DNA of 64,000 nt from Chloroflexota bacterium (GCA_029782365.1 JAKOUW010000160.1:62001-126000), one strand, 5' to 3'; shown: positions 1 through 9,142, counted from the stretch's first letter. A program made the numbers and translations. The notes: generated by a model from the sequence alone, not told the origin.

Positions 1-740
1 ATGTTTCGGGCAGTATGTCGGCGGATGATATGAAACCGTCTCGCATGGAGGCCGCCAAGGCGGCGATGCGTGATTTCGTCGATCGACAGCCAGCGGGCAT
101 TCAGATCGGCGTGGTGGCATTCAGCGATTCGGGTTTTTCGGTTGAACGCCCCACCTACGATAAAGACAGCGTTTTGGCGACCATCGAACGTCTCTCGCCG
201 CAGCGCGGCACCTCACTGGGCAACGGCATCATTGCTTCTTTGAATACCATCACCTCCGGCAATGCCGCCAACTGGCAGCAGCCGAAAGTGTACACAAATT
301 TGACGCCCACTCCAACCCCCACCCCCACGCCCGTACCGGCTGGTTCATATACTTCGGCGGCGATTGTACTGCTCACCGACGGCGATAACAATGAAAACCC
401 TGATCCGAATGAGGCGGCCAAGACGGCAGCCGATCGGGGAGTGCGCATTTATACGGTAGGCATTGGCAGCGAAGCTGGTCAGACAATCAAAGTGAATGGT
501 TTTACCGTCCATACCAGCCTGAACGCTGATCTTTTGCAAGCGATCGCGGATGCCACTGGTGGTCACTATTACAACGCGCAAACGGAAAAAGATTTGAAAT
601 CGGTATACGAAAATATCAATTTACAATTCGTAGTCCGTCCTGAAAAGCTGGAAGTGACTTCGCTTCTGGCAGGGATCAGCCTGGTGATCTTTCTCCTGGC
701 CGGCGCGCTTTCCATGATCTGGCTCGGCCGCATTCCCTGA
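1..740 (+). CDS. VWA domain membrane protein, 5' end cut by window edge
   Basis: The gene is already open at base 1. Bases 1-2 complete a codon and the frame then reads V-S-G-S-M, which with a preceding Asp would be the DxSxS metal-binding (MIDAS) motif of a von Willebrand factor A domain. The first internal ATG at 15 is therefore not the start. The other MIDAS parts follow: Thr in 'RGTSLGNGI' and Asp in 'LLTDGDNN'. A Thr-Pro repeat linker is inserted at about 300-345. One C-terminal membrane helix ends in a short cytoplasmic tail. The next gene encodes a paralogous VWA protein with the same order of motifs, so the pair resembles the BatA/BatB-type proteins usually found near MoxR ATPases. 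No MoxR gene lies in the window. What the domain binds is unknown. Confidence 0.85.
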   Translation, partial: VSGSMSADDMKPSRMEAAKAAMRDFVDRQPAGIQIGVVAFSDSGFSVERPTYDKDSVLATIERLSPQRGTSLGNGIIASLNTITSGNAANWQQPKVYTNLTPTPTPTPTPVPAGSYTSAAIVLLTDGDNNENPDPNEAAKTAADRGVRIYTVGIGSEAGQTIKVNGFTVHTSLNADLLQAIADATGGHYYNAQTEKDLKSVYENINLQFVVRPEKLEVTSLLAGISLVIFLLAGALSMIWLGRIP

Positions 741-767
741 GTCAGGATGTAAATTGGAGAGTATCCT

Positions 768-1853
768 ATGACGCTGCTTTGGCCTTTTTCTCTGGCTTTA
801 CTGGCTCTGATTCCTTTGCTGATTCTTCTATACATCTTTGTGCTAAGGCGGCGCAAACGCCTGGCTCTGCGTTATTCCAGCCTGGCGTTGGTGCGCACTG
901 CTTTGCCTGAGCGATCTAACCTGCGCCGCTATGTTCCATTGGTGTTATTTTTGTTGGGCCTGGCCAGCCTGGCGGTTGCCTTGGCGCGTCCGATGACGAT
1001 CATCGCCGTGCCGACGGATCGCACAACGATTATGTTGGTGATCGACGTTTCGATGAGCATGCGCCAGCGCGATATCCCGCCCAGCCGTTTAGATGCCGCC
1101 AAAGAAGCGGCGCTGAATTTCGTTCAAAAACAAAAAGCTGGCACACAAATTGGCCTGGTGGCTTTCGCGGGATTTGCAGAGCTGATCCAGAGCCCGACCA
1201 CCGATGCAGAGCAGCTCCAGGCGGCTATTCTCAGCCTGACCACTGGCCGGCGCACAGCCATAGGCAGCGGCATCTTACAGGGTATTGATGCGATTGCAGA
1301 AATTGACCCAAATGTGGCTCCCAGTACACCCGAGGGCTCTACAGGCAGCGGTCCAACCCCGGTTCCCCAGGGCGCTTACGCGCCGGATATCATTGTCTTG
1401 TTGACGGATGGCGTCAGCAACTCAGGGCCAGATCCGATGGACGCTGCCCAACAGGCAGTGGATCGCGGCCTGCGCGTTTATACCATCGGATTTGGCACGG
1501 CGCAGGGTTCACCAATATCTGATTTCCCCCAATTCTTTGGTGGAAATGGGCCGGGCACAAGCGGGCGCGGCTTTGGCGGCGATCCAAGCGGCGGCGGCCA
1601 ATTCGGCGGCAACTTCGGTGGCTTTCGCCGGGGCATTGATGAGGAGACTCTAAAAAAAGTCTCTAATCTCACCGGTGGAAAATATTATTCAGCTTCCAGC
1701 GCGGAAGAATTGAACAGCGTGTTTAACAGCCTGCCGACCAACCTGATCATGCGCCATGAGACCAACGAAATCAGCTTCGCCTTTGTTTTGGGAGCGGCAT
1801 TGTTAGTAGGCGCGGCGGTGGTACTCTCCCAACTCTGGCAGCCTTTGCCCTAA
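768..1853 (+). CDS. BatA-like VWA domain membrane protein
   Basis: A 361-residue protein with two N-terminal membrane helices (about residues 4-26 and 58-77), the layout of the BatA N-terminal region. A VWA domain follows, whose MIDAS residues are visible as D-V-S-M-S, Thr in 'GRRTAIGSG' and Asp in 'LLTDGVSNSG'. A Gly/Phe-rich insertion lies around residues 255-285, and a third membrane helix is near the C-terminus. The start has a GGAGAG ribosome site and lies 27 bases after the upstream VWA gene, so the two are probably co-transcribed. BatA-type proteins work in the membrane as protein-interaction partners of MoxR AAA+ chaperones. The specific partner here cannot be read from the sequence. 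Confidence 0.85.
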   Translation: MTLLWPFSLALLALIPLLILLYIFVLRRRKRLALRYSSLALVRTALPERSNLRRYVPLVLFLLGLASLAVALARPMTIIAVPTDRTTIMLVIDVSMSMRQRDIPPSRLDAAKEAALNFVQKQKAGTQIGLVAFAGFAELIQSPTTDAEQLQAAILSLTTGRRTAIGSGILQGIDAIAEIDPNVAPSTPEGSTGSGPTPVPQGAYAPDIIVLLTDGVSNSGPDPMDAAQQAVDRGLRVYTIGFGTAQGSPISDFPQFFGGNGPGTSGRGFGGDPSGGGQFGGNFGGFRRGIDEETLKKVSNLTGGKYYSASSAEELNSVFNSLPTNLIMRHETNEISFAFVLGAALLVGAAVVLSQLWQPLP

Positions 1854-1899
1854 ACCGAACTTTTGTGATAGGATGGGTGGGTTGTAGAAAGGATTTGAA

Positions 1900-3333
1900 A
1901 TGCCACCCACGCCTTTACCTCGCAAAACACCTGAAAGCCAGGGCGTCTCAGCACAATCCATCCTGAGTTTTCTGCGAGCAGTTGAAGCCAAAAAGAAAGA
2001 GCTGCACAGTTTTATGCTCCTGCGATACGGCGCGGTGATCGCCGAAGGCTGGTGGAAACCTTACCGCCCGCATGCCCGGCATATGCTGTTTTCGTTGAGC
2101 AAGAGTTTTGCCTCCACCGCAGTTGGTTTGGCGGCGACTGAGGGGCGGTTGAGCATGGACGACCTGGTCCTTTCTTTTTTCCCTGAAGATGCACCGGCGG
2201 TTATTGATCCCAATTTAGCCAAAATGCGCATCCGGCACTTGCTTTCCATGTCCACCGGGCACGATCAAGATGCCACCCCACGCGCTGGAGCGCGCAGCGA
2301 CCGGAAATATTTGCGCGGTTTTTTAAGCCTGCCTGTCGAGCATGAACCGGGCACCCATTTTGTGTATAACAGTGCTGCGACCTACGCGCTTTCAGCCATT
2401 GTACAGAAATTGACCGGGATGCCGATCAATGATTATCTTAAACCGCGCCTGTATGATCCATTGGGCATTGAAAACCCGATTTGGGAATCTTCTTCTGAGG
2501 GAATTAATTATGGGGGGTGGGGTCTGAGCATAACGACAGAGGATATTGCCCGTTTTGGCCAGCTTTACCTGCAAAGAGGGGTGTGGCAGAGCCAACGCCT
2601 GCTGCCTGAGTCATGGATTGAAGAAGCCACGAAAGCTCAAGTGAAGAATGGCTCTAATCCGGAGAGCGACTGGGAACAGGGCTATGGTTACCAGTTCTGG
2701 CGCTGCCGTCATGGGGCTTATCGCGCCGATGGCGCCTTCGGACAATTTTGCGTGGTGCTGCCTGACCAACAAGCCGTTATCGCCATAACAGCGGCGGTCA
2801 CGGATATGCAATCTGTGCTCAATCTTGTTTGGGATGAGCTGCTGCCGGCGTTCCACGATCAATCCCTGCCGGCGAACCCCGAGGCGTTGGCGGCATTAAG
2901 AACTTTGCTGGACAACCTGGCTCTGCCGGTCGTGGAGGGTGCCGCACACCAGTCAACCGCAGATCAAGTCTCTGGCAAGAATTATTTAATGGGAGAGAAT
3001 CCTCTAGGGGTTCAGAGCGTTGCTCTGGATTTCACACCAGACGCCATCTGGGTGAATTTCTTTATCCAGGGCGTGCACTTGAAGATCCCGGTGGGGTTTG
3101 GCAGTTGGAGTGAAGCAGTGATTCCTTCTCTCCAGGGCGGGTTGACTCCAGTGGCTGCCAGCGGGGCCTGGCAGGCGCCCGATACTTTTTATCTGCAGGT
3201 CCGCTATTATGAAACGCCGTTTTGCGATCTGCAGAGTTTCCAATTTACGGATCAACAGGTGACATGGAAGAGTGAATTCAATGTATCCTTCGAACCGCGG
3301 CCTGCGGTGAGGGCGGTCGGAAAGCTTACTTGA
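1900..3333 (+). CDS. Beta-lactamase-family serine hydrolase
   Basis: A 477-residue protein with the class C beta-lactamase / penicillin-binding fold. The SxxK nucleophile motif is S-L-S-K near residue 63, followed by a Y-N-S form of the second motif in 'FVYNSAATY'. A Gly-rich strand, 'ADGAFGQ', stands near where the KTG-like motif belongs. The C-terminal third (after about residue 320) is an extra beta-rich domain. There is no signal peptide or membrane helix, which suggests a cytoplasmic esterase or peptidase-like enzyme rather than a secreted beta-lactamase. Family members include esterases, D-aminopeptidases and 6-aminohexanoate dimer hydrolases, so the substrate is open. It stands between the VWA pair and the fadR operon with its own ribosome site (AAAGGA). 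Confidence 0.85.
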   Translation: MPPTPLPRKTPESQGVSAQSILSFLRAVEAKKKELHSFMLLRYGAVIAEGWWKPYRPHARHMLFSLSKSFASTAVGLAATEGRLSMDDLVLSFFPEDAPAVIDPNLAKMRIRHLLSMSTGHDQDATPRAGARSDRKYLRGFLSLPVEHEPGTHFVYNSAATYALSAIVQKLTGMPINDYLKPRLYDPLGIENPIWESSSEGINYGGWGLSITTEDIARFGQLYLQRGVWQSQRLLPESWIEEATKAQVKNGSNPESDWEQGYGYQFWRCRHGAYRADGAFGQFCVVLPDQQAVIAITAAVTDMQSVLNLVWDELLPAFHDQSLPANPEALAALRTLLDNLALPVVEGAAHQSTADQVSGKNYLMGENPLGVQSVALDFTPDAIWVNFFIQGVHLKIPVGFGSWSEAVIPSLQGGLTPVAASGAWQAPDTFYLQVRYYETPFCDLQSFQFTDQQVTWKSEFNVSFEPRPAVRAVGKLT

Positions 3334-3358
3334 TCGAAAAATATGCTGGATGAGACTG

Positions 3359-3387
3359 TTGACAGCCGGTTAAAATTCTGCTATCCT
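3359..3387 (+). promoter_or_regulatory. Sigma-70-type promoter of the fadR operon
   Basis: A perfect -35 box TTGACA (3359-3364) is separated by exactly 17 bases from a -10 box TATCCT (3382-3387). The same TTGACA-N17-TATCCT arrangement occurs in front of the SRP RNA gene at 37978, which supports it as a real promoter type in this genome. The predicted transcription start is near base 3394, inside the operator described next. Confidence 0.8.
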
Positions 3388-3419
3388 ATAACTGGTCAGA
3401 CCACTTACCAGTTATAGGA
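3384..3419 (+). promoter_or_regulatory. Nested FadR-type operator and inverted repeat
   Basis: Bases 3390-3406 read AACTGGTCAGACCACTT, built on the perfect palindrome TGGTCAGACCA (3393-3403). This is very close to the operator recognised by E. coli FadR (core TGGTCNGACCA, recalled from the literature). A larger inverted repeat surrounds it: 13-base perfect arms at 3384-3396 and 3407-3419 with a 10-base spacer. The site covers the expected transcription start and the outer right arm overlaps the ribosome site of the fadR gene. Autorepression is the natural reading. An RNA hairpin that hides the ribosome site is a second possibility. Confidence 0.8.
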
Positions 3420-3425
3420 GACAGT

Positions 3426-4118
3426 ATGAATTGGATTCCCCCGCAGCGACCAGCGGCGTATGCAGAATACAGCCTCGTGGAAGCAATTCTATCCGGGAAA
3501 TTTCCTCCCGGCTCCATGCTGCCGGCGGAGCGTGATCTGGCTGCCCAGCTCGGAGTCACCCGCCCCACACTGCGCGAAGCGCTTCAGCGCCTGGAACGCG
3601 ATGGTTGGCTGGATATTCAACATGGCAAAACCACACAGGTAAAGGATTATTGGAAGCAGGGGGGATTGAACGTATTAAGCGCTCTGGCGCGCCATTTGCC
3701 AGATGGCTGGCAGGCTTTGCCGCCCACTTTTATCATCCACTTGCTGGAAGTGCGTCTGGCGCTGGCGCCTGCTTATACTCGCCTAGCAGTAGAGCAAAAC
3801 CCGCAATCCATCGGTGGTTACTTGTCTGGTACAACCGCCTTGCAGGAGACCGGGGAAGCGTATGCGGTTTACGATTGGAAACTGCACCATCTCTTGACGA
3901 CAGCCAGCGGGAATCCCATATTCACTTTGATTCTAAACGGCTTTGAGGCTATCTATCTGTCAATGGCACCGCGCTATTTTAGCCGCCAAACAGCGCGATA
4001 TGCTTCGCGGAATTTTTACCTGGCTCTGGCCGATGCTGCTGGACGCCAGGACCCGCAAGCCGCCGAAACCATCACACGCCTGGCGATGCAGGAGAGCATA
4101 CGCTTATGGCAAGATTAG
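3426..4118 (+). CDS. fadR: FadR-like GntR-family transcriptional regulator
   Basis: A 230-residue protein with an N-terminal winged helix ('PAERDLAAQLGVTRPTLREA', about residues 37-56) and an all-helical C-terminal domain. From memory it resembles E. coli FadR over its whole length, including 'RDGWLDIQHGKTTQV' and 'GLNVLSALARH', rather than the more general FCD-type GntR proteins. E. coli FadR binds long-chain acyl-CoA, which releases it from DNA; it represses fatty-acid degradation and activates fabA and fabB. The upstream operator (3390-3406) fits this DNA-binding domain. It is the first gene of an operon with an alkyl-DHAP-synthase-like enzyme, glycerol-3-phosphate dehydrogenase and a sugar or polyol kinase, so its regulon here probably concerns lipid or glycerol metabolism. 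Confidence 0.85.
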   Translation: MNWIPPQRPAAYAEYSLVEAILSGKFPPGSMLPAERDLAAQLGVTRPTLREALQRLERDGWLDIQHGKTTQVKDYWKQGGLNVLSALARHLPDGWQALPPTFIIHLLEVRLALAPAYTRLAVEQNPQSIGGYLSGTTALQETGEAYAVYDWKLHHLLTTASGNPIFTLILNGFEAIYLSMAPRYFSRQTARYASRNFYLALADAAGRQDPQAAETITRLAMQESIRLWQD

Positions 4119-4148
4119 ATGCACCGGTGAGGTGAAGAAGGAGGTTTT

Positions 4149-5744
4149 ATGCGCCGCTGGAATGGTTGGGGTGATGATAGCATTGATTATCCGCTGCCGG
4201 GGAATGCCCGGCGATTCCTGGAGACTCTCGTGGGTATAGCAGCGCCCGTGCCTGGCTTAACCCTGGAACAGGCTGCCGCCCAGGTACCGGAGAGCCGTCT
4301 GCCCACCCACCCGCAAGTGCAAACCGGCGCCAGCGAACGCCTGCGTCACGCACGCGGTCAAAGCCTGCCCGATTGGCTGGCACTGCGCTGCGGCCCGGTT
4401 GGCCCTGTCCCCGACGGAGTGGCTTACCCGCAAGATGCCGATCAGGTGCGGGCGTTACTGCGTTTCGCCCAGCAATCAGGCGCCTGCGTTATTCCATACG
4501 GCGGCGGCACCAGTGTCGTCGGTCACTTGACTCCAGATCAAGCTAACCGGCAGCCGGTGCTCAGCCTGGACCTCAGCCGCATGAACCGCCTGCTAAATTT
4601 TGACCCTCACAGCCTGCTGGCTTCGTTCGGGGTGGGGGTCAGCGGGCCAGACCTGGAAGCGCAACTCCGTTCGCACGGCTGCACATTGGGTCATTTTCCA
4701 CAGTCTTTCGAGTATTCCACCCTGGGCGGCTGGGTGGCCACGCGTTCCAGCGGCCAGCAATCGCTGCGCTATGGTCGGATAGAAAAACTGTTCGCTGGCG
4801 GACGCCTGGTCTCGCCAATCGGCGACCTCGAACTACTGCCTGCACCTGCCTCAGCCGCCGGGCCAGATCTGCGGGAGATGGTGTTGGGTTCGGAAGGCCG
4901 CCTGGGAGTGATCACCGAGGCCACTGTGCGCGCCAGCCCGCTGCCAGAAAAAGAGGAATTCCACGCGGTTTTCTTCCCAGATTTTACGCATGGGCAGGAA
5001 GCTGTCATGCAAATCTTGCAAAAAGGCATCCCCGTGTCGATGCTGCGGATGAGCACGGCTGCCGAAACGACGACCACATTGGCGCTTGCCGGGCATGAAG
5101 CTTTGATCAGTGGGTTGGAAAAACTGTTAGCGCTGCGAGGCCTGGGCAGTGAGAAGTGCATGCTGATCGCTGGTTTCACCGGCCAGGCGGTGATGGTGCG
5201 CGCCGCCCGCCAGGAAGCGCTGGCGGAGACTGCACGCCACGGCGGTGTGCATATCGGGCGCACCTTCGGCGACCAGTGGCATAAAAACCGCTTCCGCACG
5301 CCGTATTTACGCAATACCTTGTGGGAAAAGGGTTATGCCATCGATACATTGGAAACGGCCGTTGGATGGTCGAGAGTGCCCACCCTGCTGCCTGCCATTG
5401 AAACGGAGCTGCGCACAGTTATGCAGTCTTTTGGCGAACGGGTGCATGTATTCACTCATCTGTCACACGTGTATCCGTACGGCTCGAGCATTTATACGAC
5501 ATTCTTGTTTCGCCTGGCAGCCGACCCGCAGGAGACTTTGCAGCGCTGGCAGGCGATGAAACGCGCCGCCAGCCAGTTGATTGTCTCCAGCGGTGGTACC
5601 ATCAGTCACCAGCACGGCGTTGGGCGTGATCACCGCGCCTACTTGCCTGCAGAAAAAGGTGAGCTGGGAATGCAGGCGCTGCGCCAGGCCGCTGCCTTGT
5701 TTGATCCCCAGGGAATAATGAATCCAGGCGCAATGTTCGAGTGA
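4149..5744 (+). CDS. FAD-binding oxidase, alkyl-DHAP-synthase-like
   Basis: A 531-residue flavoprotein with an FAD-binding PCMH domain ('PYGGGTSVVGHL' near residue 118; 'LGSEGRLGVITEA' near 250) and a C-terminal FAD-oxidase domain ending in 'DPQGIMNPGAMF'. The middle ('RFRTPYLRN...DTLETAVGWSRV') and C-terminus resemble alkyldihydroxyacetonephosphate synthase, which swaps the acyl group of acyl-DHAP for a fatty alcohol to start ether-lipid synthesis. The active-site His cluster, usually HHH in that family, reads S-H-Q-H-G-V-G here, so the middle His is replaced by Gln. A glycolate or D-lactate dehydrogenase-like role is therefore also possible. A strong AAGGAGG ribosome site precedes ATG 4149. 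The gene follows fadR by 30 bases and glycerol-3-phosphate dehydrogenase starts 12 bases later. Confidence 0.8.
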   Translation: MRRWNGWGDDSIDYPLPGNARRFLETLVGIAAPVPGLTLEQAAAQVPESRLPTHPQVQTGASERLRHARGQSLPDWLALRCGPVGPVPDGVAYPQDADQVRALLRFAQQSGACVIPYGGGTSVVGHLTPDQANRQPVLSLDLSRMNRLLNFDPHSLLASFGVGVSGPDLEAQLRSHGCTLGHFPQSFEYSTLGGWVATRSSGQQSLRYGRIEKLFAGGRLVSPIGDLELLPAPASAAGPDLREMVLGSEGRLGVITEATVRASPLPEKEEFHAVFFPDFTHGQEAVMQILQKGIPVSMLRMSTAAETTTTLALAGHEALISGLEKLLALRGLGSEKCMLIAGFTGQAVMVRAARQEALAETARHGGVHIGRTFGDQWHKNRFRTPYLRNTLWEKGYAIDTLETAVGWSRVPTLLPAIETELRTVMQSFGERVHVFTHLSHVYPYGSSIYTTFLFRLAADPQETLQRWQAMKRAASQLIVSSGGTISHQHGVGRDHRAYLPAEKGELGMQALRQAAALFDPQGIMNPGAMFE

Positions 5745-5756
5745 AAGGACACCAGC

Positions 5757-7532
5757 ATGTTTGAACGGGAAGAGCTTTGGGCATCATTAAACCAACCCTG
5801 GGATTTGCTGATCATCGGCGGCGGCATCACCGGAGCAGGGATTTTACGGGAAGTCGTACGGCGCGCCCAAGGAGCTGGTGAAGAAAATCCGCTGCGGGTG
5901 CTTCTGGTGGAGCAGCGGGATTTTGCTTGGGGTACTTCCAGCCGTTCCTCCAAGTTGGTACACGGCGGCTTGCGCTATCTAAAACAAGGCCAGGTGAACA
6001 TGACCCTGGTGTCAGTCCAAGAGCGCCAGCACTTGCTGCAGGAAGGGCCAGGGCTGGTTGATCCATTGGGATTTTTATTGACGGTTTATGAAGGCGATAA
6101 CCCCGGCCGCTGGATTTTTGAAGTTGGCCTGACGATTTATGATCTGCTGGCGCTGCAGTGGGAACACCGTTATTACAGCCCACAGGATCTGCGTTTGCTG
6201 GCGCCGCACATCGCGGAGAACGCACTGCAGGGCGGTTTCCGCTACGGCGACGCCCAGACGGATGATGCACGGCTCGTACTGCGCCTGATCTCCGAGGCGC
6301 AGCACGATGGAGGCTGCGCTGTCAATTACACACAAGCCGTCCGTCTTGTGCAGGGCGAAAATGGCCAGGTGGCAGGCGCAGTTTTACGAGACAACTTGAC
6401 CGGTCAGGAGCAAGAGGTGCGGGCTCAGGCGGTTGTCAATGCCACCGGCGCATGGGCAGATTTACTGCGTAAGCAAATGGGCGAGGCCAGCCGGCTGCGG
6501 CCGCTGCGCGGCAGTCACCTGGTTTTTCCCGCCTGGCGTCTGCCAGTAGCCCAGGCAGTCTCTTTTTTGCACCCTCTCGACCAGCGGCCGGTCTTCATCT
6601 TCCCCTGGGAAGGCGTCACGCTGGTCGGCACAACGGATGTGGATCATGGTGGCGAAGTGCACACCGACCGTGACCCTGCCATCAGTGGAGATGAAGTGGC
6701 ATACCTGATGGCGGCTGCTGAATCCCAGTTTCCTTCCTTGAACCTGGGGCTGGAGGATATCCTGGCCACCTTTGCCGGCGTGCGCCCGGTCATCGGCACT
6801 GGAAAAGCAGACCCATCGCAAGAATCGCGCGATCATGTCGTCTGGGATGAACACGGCCTGCTCACTGTAACCGGCGGCAAACTCACCACCTTCCGCATTA
6901 TTGCGCGTGACGCATTGAACGCTCTGCGCAGTCGTTTGCCACGTCTGCCCGACCTGGCAGCCAATACACCCGTGCTGGCCCCTGTCAACGTAGAACTGCC
7001 GGGAGCGGAAAACCTGGATGAAGCCCAACGCCGCCGCTTGCTTGGGCGTTATGGCACAGAGGCCGCAGCTTTGGTCAGGCTGGCTCAACCCGGCGAACTG
7101 CAAAGAATCCCCGGCACCGAAACCCTGTGGGGCGAGCTACGCTGGGCGGCGCATCGGGAACAGGTGGCGCACCTGGACGATTTGCTTTTGCGCCGCGTAA
7201 GGCTAGGCCTGACATTGCCGGGCGGTGGGCGAGAAATTTTACCAGCCGTGCGGATGATTTGCCAGACCGAGTTAGGATGGAACGATGCACGCTGGCAGGA
7301 AGAAGAATCGCATTACAGGGAGTTATGGCAGGCCAGCCACGGTTTACCGCCTCAAAACCTGATCCCAAATTGGAAAGACTTATTGGCACAGGCGCGTGCA
7401 GCGCGCTCTATCCAACGGCAGAAGACCGCACAGCGCAGGAACCGGGCGCTCCTGGCGGCCAGCCTGGCAGCCGCTGCCGGGCTGCTGGCAGGCTGGTTGG
7501 TTTTTCTTTATTCTCGGCGTAAACGCGCATAA
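5757..7532 (+). CDS. glpD: FAD-dependent glycerol-3-phosphate dehydrogenase with C-terminal membrane anchor
   Basis: A 591-residue protein with an N-terminal dinucleotide-binding motif ('LLIIGGGITGAGI', about residues 17-29), the DAO-family core with 'SSRSSKLVHGGLRYLKQG', and the C-terminal DAO_C domain typical of GlpD/GlpA. It oxidises sn-glycerol-3-phosphate to dihydroxyacetone phosphate and passes electrons to quinone. E. coli GlpD is about 500 residues and binds the membrane through amphipathic parts. This protein adds about 60 residues that end in a clear membrane helix and a basic tail ('RRKRA'), which is unusual. Its product, DHAP, is the precursor consumed by acyl-DHAP chemistry, matching the upstream alkyl-DHAP-synthase-like gene. 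Confidence 0.9.
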   Translation: MFEREELWASLNQPWDLLIIGGGITGAGILREVVRRAQGAGEENPLRVLLVEQRDFAWGTSSRSSKLVHGGLRYLKQGQVNMTLVSVQERQHLLQEGPGLVDPLGFLLTVYEGDNPGRWIFEVGLTIYDLLALQWEHRYYSPQDLRLLAPHIAENALQGGFRYGDAQTDDARLVLRLISEAQHDGGCAVNYTQAVRLVQGENGQVAGAVLRDNLTGQEQEVRAQAVVNATGAWADLLRKQMGEASRLRPLRGSHLVFPAWRLPVAQAVSFLHPLDQRPVFIFPWEGVTLVGTTDVDHGGEVHTDRDPAISGDEVAYLMAAAESQFPSLNLGLEDILATFAGVRPVIGTGKADPSQESRDHVVWDEHGLLTVTGGKLTTFRIIARDALNALRSRLPRLPDLAANTPVLAPVNVELPGAENLDEAQRRRLLGRYGTEAAALVRLAQPGELQRIPGTETLWGELRWAAHREQVAHLDDLLLRRVRLGLTLPGGGREILPAVRMICQTELGWNDARWQEEESHYRELWQASHGLPPQNLIPNWKDLLAQARAARSIQRQKTAQRRNRALLAASLAAAAGLLAGWLVFLYSRRKRA

Positions 7533-7574
7533 GACGGTTCGTCATCAAAGCCACCTTTTCACTGGAGTAATCAC

Positions 7575-9137
7575 ATGAAAGACCTGATCCTGGCAATTGA
7601 CAACGGCACTCAAAGCGTGCGCGCCTTGATTTTTGACCTGCAGGGTAACCTGGTGGCGAAGTCGCGCGTTCCTTTGCAATCACCAGCTTCGCCCCAACCC
7701 GGTTGGGCGGAACAACAGCCCGAATATTTTTGGGAGCAATTGTCGCTCGCCTGCCAGGGACTATGGGCTCAAGATGGTGGATCTGCCTGGCGAGAGCGCC
7801 TGGCAGGCGCAGCATTGACCACGCAGCGCAGTACTCTGATCAATCTCGATCAACAGGGTAAGCCTCTGCGCCCGGCAATGGTCTGGCTCGACCAGCGGCG
7901 CACCCCGGGCTTGAAACCGATCGGCGGCCTGTGGGGGCTGGCCTTTCTGCTTTCGGGCATGACGGAAACAGTGGCTTATTTGCAGGCAGAGGCGGAAGCC
8001 AACTGGCTCCGCACTTTCCAGCCCCAAATCTGGGCGCAGACTCACAAATACATGTACCTCTCGGGTTACCTGACTTACCGGCTAACCGGCAAGTTTGTCG
8101 ATTCAGCTGGATGTCAGGTGGGTTACCTGCCTTTTGATTATAAGAAATTGACCTGGGCTGCCAGGTGGGATTGGAAGTGGCAGGTGCTGCCGGTGGAGGA
8201 GCAAATGCTGGTTGAGTTGGTCCCACCTGCCGGGAGTTTGGGCGAAATAACGCCGCAGGCTGCGCAGGCGACCGGCATTCCGGCTGGCCTGCCGCTAATC
8301 GCCGCGGCCGCCGATAAGGCCTGTGAAGTCATTGGGGCGGGCTGCCTGCAGCCGCAGGTTGGTTGTTTGAGCTACGGAACAACCGCAACGCTGTGTGTGA
8401 CGAACACTCGTTATATCGAGCCGATACCTTTGATTCCTCCATACCCTTCAGCCGTGCCAGGCGCTTATACACCAGAGGTGCAGGTGTACCGCGGCTATTG
8501 GATGGTCACCTGGTTCAAGCATGAATTTGGGCATCACGAGTTGGCCATCGCAAACGAAAGGGGCGTGGAACCGGAAACCCTCTTCGACGAACTGGTCAGC
8601 AAGGTTCCGCCAGGTTCGATGGGCTTGACCCTCCAACCTTATTGGTCGCCAGGTCTGAAAATTCCTGGCCCAGAGGCCAAAGGAGCGATCATCGGATTTG
8701 GCGATGTCCACACCCGTGCCCACCTGTACCGTGCGATTCTGGAGGGATTGGCCTACGCTTTACACGAAGGCCAGCAGCGATTGGACCAGCGCACAGGCCA
8801 GCCAATTCAAGAACTGCGGGTATCCGGAGGTGGATCCCAGAGCGATGCCGCCATGCAGATCACCGCCGATATTTTCGGTTTGCCCGCCGCAAGGCCGCAT
8901 CTGTACGAGACTTCTGGTCTGGGAGCCGCTATTGACGCCGCCGTAGGGCTGCGCATGTATCCTGATTTCACCAGCGCAGTGCAGTCCATGACCCGCCTCG
9001 GGCGGGTTTTCGAGCCTGACCCGGCAGCGCAGCGTATATATGCCGGCTTGTTTGAACAAGTATATAAACAAATGTATCCCCGGCTGCGCCCGTTGTACGA
9101 CCGCATCCGCGCGATAACTGGTTACCCGCCTCGCTAA
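7575..9137 (+). CDS. FGGY-family carbohydrate/polyol kinase
   Basis: A 520-residue kinase of the FGGY family (ASKHA fold). The N-terminal phosphate loop '[15 protein letters not shown]' and the second ATP-site region '[13 protein letters not shown]' are visible, as is the C-terminal '[19 protein letters not shown]' adenosine motif. It is the last gene of the fadR operon and follows glycerol-3-phosphate dehydrogenase by 42 bases. That position would suit a glycerol kinase, but the sequence diverges from GlpK (for example 'DQRR' in place of 'WQDRRT') and looks closer to the general xylulose/fuculose kinase branch. Phosphorylation of glycerol or a related polyol is inference from context. Confidence 0.85.
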   Translation: MKDLILAIDNGTQSVRALIFDLQGNLVAKSRVPLQSPASPQPGWAEQQPEYFWEQLSLACQGLWAQDGGSAWRERLAGAALTTQRSTLINLDQQGKPLRPAMVWLDQRRTPGLKPIGGLWGLAFLLSGMTETVAYLQAEAEANWLRTFQPQIWAQTHKYMYLSGYLTYRLTGKFVDSAGCQVGYLPFDYKKLTWAARWDWKWQVLPVEEQMLVELVPPAGSLGEITPQAAQATGIPAGLPLIAAAADKACEVIGAGCLQPQVGCLSYGTTATLCVTNTRYIEPIPLIPPYPSAVPGAYTPEVQVYRGYWMVTWFKHEFGHHELAIANERGVEPETLFDELVSKVPPGSMGLTLQPYWSPGLKIPGPEAKGAIIGFGDVHTRAHLYRAILEGLAYALHEGQQRLDQRTGQPIQELRVSGGGSQSDAAMQITADIFGLPAARPHLYETSGLGAAIDAAVGLRMYPDFTSAVQSMTRLGRVFEPDPAAQRIYAGLFEQVYKQMYPRLRPLYDRIRAITGYPPR

Positions 9138-9142
9138 GCATA

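Noticed and set aside
301..345. Tandem ACCCCC-type repeat
   Set aside because: It encodes a Thr-Pro linker inside the VWA protein and is low-complexity coding, not a separate repeat element.
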